A DNA stretch of 64,000 nt, from assembly GCF_030814835.1 (NCBI RefSeq), contig NZ_JAUSVS010000012.1, forward strand, positions 62,001 to 126,000, written 5' to 3'. Positions 58,624-64,000 of this stretch are shown here, piece after piece. Within the stretch, counting starts at the first letter, position 1, and each line of letters starts with the position of its first letter. Source of the DNA: Caulobacter ginsengisoli. Lineage in GTDB: Bacteria > Pseudomonadota > Alphaproteobacteria > Caulobacterales > Caulobacteraceae. A program made the translations under genes and the position numbers. The notes below the pieces were generated by a model. That model did no database searches, was not told where the DNA came from, and saw nothing but the letters and a program-made list of their open reading frames with translations.

Positions 58624-59688
58624 CTAGGCGGCGGCGTGGGTGATCGAAACCTGCATGCCGGCCGCGTCGTTGCGGGTCTCAAGCCGGGCGCCCAGCTGTT
58701 TCACCAGCGCCTGGACGATGACCGTCCCCAGGCCGCCGCCGCCGGCGCCGACCGCCGCCAGGCCCACCCCGTTGTCGGCCACGGCCAGCGCCCAGTCGTC
58801 GCCTTCGCTGCGGTAGATGACCTCGATGACCGAATCCGGCGACGCCTGCGGGAAGGCGTATTTGATGGCGTTGATCACCAGCTCGGTGACGATCAGGCCG
58901 ATGCTGATCGCCTGGGCCGAGCCGATCTTGCCGTCGTCGGCGATGACCCTGATCGCGATCGGCCGGTCCTCGCCGATCATCGAGGCGACCAGGCTGGCGC
59001 AGAGCTTTTCCAGATAGGGGGCGACCGCGATCAGGTCGATCCCCTCGGTGGCGTGCAGATGCGACTGCACGGCGGCCACCGACATCACCCGCTGATGGGC
59101 GTCGCGCAGATGCTGGCGCGACTCGTCCGAACTCACCGCCCGGGCCTTGAGCATCAGGATACTGGCGATGATCTGCAGGCTGTTGGCGACCCGGTGCTCC
59201 ATCTCCTGCAGCAGCACCCGCTTCTGGCGCAGCAGGTCCTCGGTGCGGGCCAGCAGCTCGTCCTTCTCCAGTTCGACGATGCGCCGGTCGGTGATGTCGG
59301 TGAAGGCCAGCAGGATGGTGGTGTCGGCGATGGTCTCGTAGATCACCTTGCGGGCGTTCAGCATCATGATCCGCCGGCCCAGGCCCGGGAATTCATGGTC
59401 GACCTCGAAACCGTCCATGGCCGCCTGCTCGGGGATGATGGTCTCCAGCAGCAGCCGCAGGGCCGGGATGTTCCACTGCCCGTCGCCCAGGTCATAGAGC
59501 AGCCGGCCCTCGGTCTGGGCGGCCTCGACCTGGAAGGTCTCGTGGAAGGCGCGGCTGGCGGCCAGCACGCGAAGCTGAGCGTCGAGCACCAGGAAGGGCT
59601 CGTGCAGGGTGTGGACGATGGCCTCGGCCAGGGTCTGGGCCTCGGCAATGCCGCGCAGACGGCTGATGGTGGCGGCCTTGAGAGTCAT
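58624..59688 (-). CDS. PAS-type HisKA_2 sensor histidine kinase
   Basis: 354 aa, soluble. PAS-like domain (about 25-135: EPFLVLDAQLRVLAASRAFH), then HisKA_2 with H165 in LQEMEHRVANSLQIIASIL and HATPase (VTELVINAIKYAFP; ADNGVGL). No receiver is attached. Last gene of a three-gene run with two small proteins, 6 bases after the previous stop. Signal and partner unknown. Confidence 0.92.
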   Translation of the reverse strand: MTLKAATISRLRGIAEAQTLAEAIVHTLHEPFLVLDAQLRVLAASRAFHETFQVEAAQTEGRLLYDLGDGQWNIPALRLLLETIIPEQAAMDGFEVDHEFPGLGRRIMMLNARKVIYETIADTTILLAFTDITDRRIVELEKDELLARTEDLLRQKRVLLQEMEHRVANSLQIIASILMLKARAVSSDESRQHLRDAHQRVMSVAAVQSHLHATEGIDLIAVAPYLEKLCASLVASMIGEDRPIAIRVIADDGKIGSAQAISIGLIVTELVINAIKYAFPQASPDSVIEVIYRSEGDDWALAVADNGVGLAAVGAGGGGLGTVIVQALVKQLGARLETRNDAAGMQVSITHAAA

Positions 59689-59694
59689 CGCCGC

Positions 59695-59943
59695 TCAAGC
59701 CTCGTCGAAGGGCGGCGGCAGCCGTCCGGCCTTGAACAGGATCACCGGGTTCTCGTCATAATCGCCCATCTCGACGTCGGCCGAGGCGGAATAGGCGACC
59801 ACCCCCAGCCGCAGCGGGGCCAGCCGCTCGGCCTTGCGGCGGGCGTCCTCGGCGGTCTGGCAGCCCATGGCCTGCTCCGCCCGCAATGAAGCGCCGCGGC
59901 CGGCGACATAGCACTGCACCAGGTGGACGGTTTCCCGGGCCAT
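59695..59943 (-). CDS. small conserved-type hypothetical protein
   Basis: 82 aa. MARETVHLVQCYVAGRGASL, CQTAEDARRKAERLAPLRLG and DYDENPVILFKAGRLPP. Mixed alpha/beta; looks like a small stand-alone domain. Six bases before the HisKA_2 kinase gene in the same direction, so possibly a kinase accessory. Confidence 0.75.
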   Translation of the reverse strand: MARETVHLVQCYVAGRGASLRAEQAMGCQTAEDARRKAERLAPLRLGVVAYSASADVEMGDYDENPVILFKAGRLPPPFDEA

Positions 59944-59950
59944 GCAGGCC

Positions 59951-60067
59951 CTAAGGCTTCTTCTTCGACGGCGGCGCCAGGAAGGAGGGCGCGGCGGCGA
60001 CCGGAGCGGCCTTGGCCGCCTTGGGTTTGCGGACTTCCTTGTTGCTCTTCTTCTGGCCTTTGGCCAT
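59951..60067 (-). CDS. very small basic protein (38 aa)
   Basis: MAKGQKKSNKEVRKPKAAKA then a Pro/Ala stretch and a Lys tail (PPSKKKP). GAGGAGA precedes the ATG. Strongly basic, so it may bind nucleic acid or membranes. Seven bases upstream of the 82-aa gene. Similar short proteins starting MAKGQK are common in alphaproteobacteria. Confidence 0.75.
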   Translation of the reverse strand: MAKGQKKSNKEVRKPKAAKAAPVAAAPSFLAPPSKKKP

Positions 60068-60211
60068 GGCCGTCTCCTCGTTGTCGGGTGGTGCGACGAG
60101 CCCCAAGAAGGTGTTGGGGGGCGGGCCGGTATGTAGCTCTATCACATCCAGAGCCCGGACCAGGATATTCCTTGTCTGCGAGCCGACAGATACCGAAGGC
60201 GAAGGATCGGC

Positions 60212-60380
60212 ATGAAGGACGAGTTCGACATCGCCATCGTCGGCGGTGGAGCGGGCCCTGACCCTGCTGGCCTGAGCCCCGCCGGCCGGGCGCGGCAAGC
60301 TGCTGGAACAGGCCAGGGATGAGCTTCGCGAACTATTCCACCGGCCATCGACCGGGCGCGTGGGCAACGTCTGGAAGTAA
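60212..60380 (+). pseudogene. frameshifted remnant with FAD-type glycine motif
   Basis: GAAGGATCGGC and ATG start MKDEFDIAIVGGGAG, the N-terminal strand and GxGxxG of a flavoprotein. Coding sense then breaks. In another frame a stretch at 60276-60380 reads GKLLEQARDELRELFHRPST then GRVGNVWK before a stop. Two frames with host codon bias over 170 bases suggest a decayed gene. Family of the second piece not recognised. Confidence 0.45.
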
Positions 60381-60438
60381 ACATCCTATGTCGATAAATA
60401 ACATATAACGTCGACTACCTGACATCCTATTGAATTCG

Positions 60439-60463
60439 TTGACTGATTTATTGTGGCTAATTA
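60439..60463 (+). promoter_or_regulatory. possible promoter of Crp/Fnr-family gene
   Basis: TTGACT at 60439 and GCTAATTA at 60456 with 11 bases between resemble the Caulobacter housekeeping pattern, with two mismatches in the -10. It lies in an AT-rich 160-base stretch before the regulator gene. Confidence 0.35.
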
Positions 60464-60540
60464 TCAGGTGCCCTTGAAATGATTGGACTGGTCTAGAGCA
60501 GGCGCTTATTCAGGACCGTGATGATTAACGTGGCCACGCC

Positions 60541-61257
60541 TTGAACTTCAGGAACGCTTTCCTGGCGGCCGTCGATGTGGCCGACCTGGGCGTCATTTCA
60601 CCCCATCTGCTCGAAATCTCGCTTCAGCGCGGCGACGCGGTGCTCGAGGTCGGCGACATGCCAGCCCACGTGGTCTTCCCCGGCAGCGCGGTGATCTCCG
60701 TGGTTACGGTCATGGAGGATGGGCGTTGCGTGGAGACCGCGACGATCGGCCACGAGAGCGGCGTGGCCATGCTGGACGCCGCCATCGACGAACCGGTCAA
60801 AAGCCGCGTCTTCACCCAGATCACCGGCAGCGCGATCCGCCTGCCGGCGTCCGTGTTTCGCGAGCGCCTTACGCAAAGCCCCAACTTCCTGCGGCTGGCG
60901 CTGCGGCACGCCCGGGCCAACGCTCGGCAGACCGAACAGCACGTCGCCTGCAACATGCTGCACGACCTGGATCGCCGGCTGGCCAAATGGCTGCTGATGA
61001 CCGCCGACCGGGTCGGGGGCGACCGCTTCATGCTGACCCAGGACTATATGGCGGTGATGACCGGCGCCCAGCGCACCACCGTCAGCGCCACGGCGGCGCG
61101 GCTGAAGACCGCCGGTCTGGTCGCCTACACCCGCGGGCAGGTGAACATCCTGGACCGCGCGGGCCTCGAGCGCCGCGCCTGCGAATGCTATGGCGAAATC
61201 CGGACCCTGTTCGATGGCCTTCGCCCGTCGGGCGCGGCCAGGCCGGGCGGCGGCTAG
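60541..61257 (+). CDS. Crp/Fnr family transcriptional regulator
   Basis: 238 aa. Cyclic-nucleotide-binding-type barrel (about 10-120: LQRGDAVLEVGDMPAHVVFP) and C-terminal helix-turn-helix (LTQDYMAVMTGAQRTTVSAT). No FNR-type Cys cluster and no clear cAMP-binding Arg/Ser pair, so the signal is unknown. A TTG start at 60541 is the only one giving a complete N-terminus; it lacks a ribosome site. AT-rich upstream. Confidence 0.87.
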   Translation: MNFRNAFLAAVDVADLGVISPHLLEISLQRGDAVLEVGDMPAHVVFPGSAVISVVTVMEDGRCVETATIGHESGVAMLDAAIDEPVKSRVFTQITGSAIRLPASVFRERLTQSPNFLRLALRHARANARQTEQHVACNMLHDLDRRLAKWLLMTADRVGGDRFMLTQDYMAVMTGAQRTTVSATAARLKTAGLVAYTRGQVNILDRAGLERRACECYGEIRTLFDGLRPSGAARPGGG

Positions 61258-61408
61258 CCCACACCCTCGTCCTGGGGGCGTTCGCGTCAGCTGTAGAACA
61301 ATAAAATCAATGTATTAGTGTCTGGAACCCTCTCGGCGTTCGCGGGTTTTCGCCTGCATCGGGCCGGTGGGAAGAGGCCGGCCGTCATCCCGGGAAAGGA
61401 CCCAGGCC

Positions 61409-62068
61409 ATGTCGGACCGCTGGATGGACGATGACCGCGACGGTGGGCGCCCCGATGATGGGCGCTATGTGCGCGACGACGATCTCGACGAGCTGGGTCG
61501 GGCTGGACGCCCGCCCTCCCGCAGGGCGCTGAACCGGGGCGGCTATGGACCGGGCTACGGCCATCATCCCACGGCCACCCCGGTCGGCGGCTACGACGAC
61601 GGCCAGGACCCGCGGGGGTTCGGCGACGACCGTCGGGGCGGCGCGGGCTATCGCGGCCGCGGGCGCCCGGACCCTGGCGAGGACCGCAGCTGGTTCCCCC
61701 GCCAGGTCAGCGACGAGTCGTTCAACAACCTCTATCGCCGCGGCGCCGAGGGCCAGCGCAACGGGCCGCCGCTCGGCTCTGGCGGACGCCGCGAGTTCGG
61801 CGAGCATCGCGGCAAGGGCCCCAAGAATTTCCGCCGCACCGACGAGCGGATCATGGAGGATCTCAACGATCGCCTGACCGAGGACCCCTACCTCGACGCC
61901 GGCGATATCGAGGTCGCCTGCACGGGCGGCGAGGTCACCCTGGGCGGCACGGTGGCCAGCCGGGCCGACAAGCGCCGGGCCGAGGACATCGCCGATGAGG
62001 TCGGCGGCGTCGGCCATGTGCAGAACAACCTGCGGGTCCGCCAGCCACCCTCGGGCCCGACGGTCTGA
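61409..62068 (+). CDS. BON-domain protein with Gly/Arg/Asp-rich N-terminus
   Basis: 219 aa. Residues 1-145 are low-complexity, rich in Gly, Arg and Asp (GGYGPGYGHHP, GFGDDRRGGAGYRGRG). A single C-terminal BON domain follows (about 150-212: DERIMEDLNDRLTEDPYLDA, VTLGGTVASRADKRRAEDIA). BON domains bind membranes; here there is no signal peptide. AAAGGACC lies upstream of the ATG. Probably a stress protein, in line with the following genes. Confidence 0.85.
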   Translation: MSDRWMDDDRDGGRPDDGRYVRDDDLDELGRAGRPPSRRALNRGGYGPGYGHHPTATPVGGYDDGQDPRGFGDDRRGGAGYRGRGRPDPGEDRSWFPRQVSDESFNNLYRRGAEGQRNGPPLGSGGRREFGEHRGKGPKNFRRTDERIMEDLNDRLTEDPYLDAGDIEVACTGGEVTLGGTVASRADKRRAEDIADEVGGVGHVQNNLRVRQPPSGPTV

Positions 62069-62098
62069 ACCCTCCAGCTTTCAGTACAGGAGCAAGCC

Positions 62099-62425
62099 AT
62101 GCCGCGTGGAGACAAATCGAAATACACCGACAAGCAGGAGCGCAAGGCCGACCACATCGCCGAGGGCTACGAGGCCAAGGGCGTCTCCAGGAAGGAGGCC
62201 GAGAGCCGGGCCTGGGCGACGGTCAACAAGGACGACGGCGGCGGCAAGCAGCCGGGCGGCTCGGGACGGGGCAAGCACACCGGTCATCCCGCCGCGCACA
62301 AGGGCGGCGAGAAGGGCGGCAAGGCCTCGGCCTCACGCTCGGCGGCCGACCGTTCGGCCTCCGCGAAGAAGGCCGCGGCGACCCGCAAGCGCAACGCCGA
62401 GCATGGCCATCCCAGCCACGCCTGA
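62099..62425 (+). CDS. small Lys/Gly-rich stress-type protein
   Basis: 108 aa. Helical N-terminus KYTDKQERKADHIAEGYEAK, GVSRKEAESRAWATVNKDDG, then a Gly/Ser/Lys-rich tail (GKASASRSAADRSASAKKAA). Often labelled plasmid stabilisation protein in databases without evidence. Likely a DNA-binding or desiccation-type protein. 30 bases after the BON gene. Confidence 0.75.
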   Translation: MPRGDKSKYTDKQERKADHIAEGYEAKGVSRKEAESRAWATVNKDDGGGKQPGGSGRGKHTGHPAAHKGGEKGGKASASRSAADRSASAKKAAATRKRNAEHGHPSHA

Positions 62426-62428
62426 AGA

Positions 62429-62644
62429 CTAGCCGCAGGCTTGGGTGTCGCCGCTCTCAAGGTCGACCCGGAAGCACTGCTCGCGCCCGCTCTCCAGGTC
62501 ACGGACGACCACCGACAGATCGGCGTCGGTCACCGGTAGCGGCCAGACCTCGACGTAGGCGAGGGCGGCGGCCTCGAAGCTTTCCTCCTCGATGGTGCGG
62601 CCGTGGCGGCCGTCGTCGCGGGGGCGAACATTGAACTGGGTCAT
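62429..62644 (-). CDS. small DUF5961-like protein
   Basis: 71 aa. MTQFNVRPRDDGRHGRTIEE then SFEAAALAYVEVWPLPV and VVVRDLESGREQCFRVDLES. GAGGAG lies before the ATG. Small alpha/beta protein, function unknown. Divergent from the SDR gene. Confidence 0.78.
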   Translation of the reverse strand: MTQFNVRPRDDGRHGRTIEEESFEAAALAYVEVWPLPVTDADLSVVVRDLESGREQCFRVDLESGDTQACG

Positions 62645-62696
62645 GGCGTGGCTCCTCAGCCTTGAGGAACGCGCCAGCCCGCAAACGGATTCAGAA

Positions 62697-63665
62697 ATGA
62701 CCCATTCGAACCCCGAAGAAACCGTCCGCCAGCAGCGCGCCATCCAGGACCAGGTCGAGGCCGCCGACAGGCTGGCCCCCGAGGAAAAGTCATTCGGCGC
62801 CATGCAGGCCGGGGCGCGGAAATATCCCGAACCGCCCCTGCCGGCCCAGCATCAGGACAAGCCCGGCAGCGAGGCGGACCTCCAGCTCCAGCCGATGTAC
62901 GACGCCCCCTACTACAAGGGCTCGGGCAAGCTGCAGGACAAGGTGGCCATCGTCACCGGCGGCGACAGCGGCATCGGCCGGGCCGTGGCGGTGCTGTTCG
63001 CGAGGGAGGGCGCGGACGTCGCGGTCTTCTACCTCTCGGCCGACGAGGACGCCGAGGAGACCCGCCGGGCGGTCGAGGCCGAGGGCCGCAGATGCATGCT
63101 GCTGGCCGGCGACGTGCGCGACCGCGACTGGTGCTTCGGGGCCGTCGAGCGGGTCGTCACCCGCTTCGGCCGGGTGGATGTGCTGGTCAACAACGCCGCC
63201 TTCCAGAATCACGCCAAGGACCTGGCGGACCTGACCGAGGAGCATTTCGACCAGACCCTGAAGACCAACCTCTACGGCTATTTCCACATGGCCCAGGCGG
63301 CGGTGCCGCACATGCCGCCGGGCTCGGCCATCGTCATGACCGGCTCGGTCACCGGGCTGGAGGGCAGCAAGCATCTGCTGGACTATGCGATGACCAAGGG
63401 CGGGATCCACGCCTTCGCCCGCTCGCTGTCGGGCCAGCTGATTCCCAAGGGCATCCGGGTCAACGCCGTCGCCCCCGGCCCGGTCTGGACCCCGCTCAAC
63501 CCCGCCGACAAGGAGGCTGAGGACGTCGCCCAGTTCGGCTCGCAGTCGAAGATGAAGCGGCCGGCGCAACCGGAAGAGATCGCGCCGGCCTATGTCTTCC
63601 TCGCCTCGCCCCAGCTCTCCAGCTACATCACCGGCGAGATCCTGCCGATCGTCGGCGGCTACTGA
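62697..63665 (+). CDS. SDR family oxidoreductase (YghA/YhdF type)
   Basis: 322 aa. An N-terminal extension of about 75 residues ends in YKGSGKL. The Rossmann fold follows with VTGGDSGIGRAVA (TGxxxGIG), NNAAF, S in TGSV and the YxxxK pair in LDYAMTKGG. NADP(H)-dependent reductase, often in the general stress regulon. The start is MTHSNPEE; ribosome site weak. Substrate unknown. Confidence 0.9.
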   Translation: MTHSNPEETVRQQRAIQDQVEAADRLAPEEKSFGAMQAGARKYPEPPLPAQHQDKPGSEADLQLQPMYDAPYYKGSGKLQDKVAIVTGGDSGIGRAVAVLFAREGADVAVFYLSADEDAEETRRAVEAEGRRCMLLAGDVRDRDWCFGAVERVVTRFGRVDVLVNNAAFQNHAKDLADLTEEHFDQTLKTNLYGYFHMAQAAVPHMPPGSAIVMTGSVTGLEGSKHLLDYAMTKGGIHAFARSLSGQLIPKGIRVNAVAPGPVWTPLNPADKEAEDVAQFGSQSKMKRPAQPEEIAPAYVFLASPQLSSYITGEILPIVGGY

Positions 63666-63714
63666 GACAAGGGACACGAGCGGCCTGCGGCCGATCATGT
63701 CCCTCGCTTGTGTC
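63666..63714. terminator. bidirectional hairpin between convergent genes
   Basis: GGGACA...TGTCCC with inner GGCC-TGC-GGCC and outer GACA...TGTC; it sits right after the SDR stop and reaches the stop of the opposite gene. Confidence 0.55.
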
Positions 63715-64000
63715 AGACGTGCTCGTCGCGTTGACGCCCGCCCAGCGCCGCCGCCACGCAGGCGATGAAGGCGCCGATCAGCATCGACAGAGCCGTGAAG
63801 AAGCCCAGGGCCGAGGCAGCCTTGCGGGCGGTGTCGGCCGCTTCCCTGGCCTTGACCGCCGCCGCCTGCTCGCGGGCCAGGGCCGCATCGACCCGGACCG
63901 CGGCGTCGGCCGGGGCGATCCCGGCGCGGGCGCTGGCCGAGGCGATCAGGTAGTCGCGGTCGACAGGCGACATCTGGCCGTCGCTGGCCGCCGTGGCCAG
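63713..64000 (-). CDS. membrane protein, C-terminal part (cut by window end)
   Basis: 96 codons visible; the frame stays open to the window edge (LATAASDGQMSPVDRDYLIA), so the ATG at 63973 is probably internal. Helical segment with AREAADTARKAASALGFFTA, one membrane helix (LSMLIGAFIACVAAALGG) and a charged end (RQRDEHV). Resembles the tail of so-called PhnA-like proteins. Function unknown. Confidence 0.7.
   Translation of the reverse strand: MATAASDGQMSPVDRDYLIASASARAGIAPADAAVRVDAALAREQAAAVKAREAADTARKAASALGFFTALSMLIGAFIACVAAALGGRQRDEHV

Overview
The window is high-GC DNA (roughly 68-70% by eye) from an alphaproteobacterium, most likely a Caulobacteraceae member (Caulobacter/Phenylobacterium type). 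Clues are a CtrA-type TTAA-N7-TTAAC box before nrdA, a GCTATAAC -10 element before an OmpA gene, many HWE/HisKA_2 and hybrid histidine kinases, and long mirrored intergenic repeats. Genus is inference; no rRNA is present. One tRNA (Arg-ACG) was found. I saw no CRISPR array, transposase or prophage structural genes.

Layout. 0-5.7 kb: KefB/C-type antiporter, then a TetR-controlled one-permease ABC efflux operon with a perfect 20-bp operator. 5.9-7 kb: OmpA-like protein with a 28-proline linker. 7.4-9.3 kb: receiver protein and an HWE kinase whose membrane domain carries the copper/ethylene-site residues of plant ETR1. 9.3-12.9 kb: divergent Lrp-type regulator and bifunctional PutA. 13-15.7 kb: GDT1/UPF0016 exporter behind a yybP-ykoY (manganese) riboswitch, and an SLC13 permease. 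15.7-22.6 kb: class Ia ribonucleotide reductase, with nrdA and nrdB separated by a rubrerythrin / Fe-S CCG protein / DUF3501 operon and a GST. 22.6-26 kb: P1 peptidase, tRNA-Arg, Tat-type amidase, thioesterase. 26.3-30.4 kb: two convergent unusual proteins, a PLC-type phosphoesterase with a duplicated N-terminal domain and a DUF4157 protein with a probable caspase-like (clan CD) His/Cys dyad. 30.5-38.6 kb: NCS1 permease and many small housekeeping or stress genes (DUF1801, SRPBCC, lipoproteins, CBS, DoxX, DUF427). 38.6-40.1 kb: an AT-richer islet of a GNAT-like protein and a divergent HTH protein sharing ATGCAAA operator repeats; a gene remnant lies at its left edge. 40.3-43 kb: N-formylglutamate amidohydrolase and two transglutaminase-like proteins. 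43-47 kb: GST, SRPBCC, cytochrome c, and a NIPSNAP operon divergent from a WYL regulator. 47-60 kb: two hybrid kinases, two HWE/HisKA_2 kinases, VOC proteins, a TetR/VOC unit divergent from an alpha/beta hydrolase across a 37-bp dyad, and a set of very small genes. 60-64 kb: flavoprotein remnant, Crp/Fnr regulator, BON protein, small stress-type proteins, an SDR and the end of a membrane protein.

Themes. Signal transduction is dense (five kinases, one stand-alone receiver, six regulators). Metal and redox handling recurs: riboswitch/GDT1, rubrerythrin operon, copper-site kinase, ribonucleotide reductase with paired NrdR-like boxes. At least eight long inverted repeats sit between genes. Their sequences differ but the architecture is the same. 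The strongest candidates for new biology are the DUF4157-caspase-like protein with its phosphoesterase neighbour, the ETR1-like kinase, and the GNAT/HTH islet.
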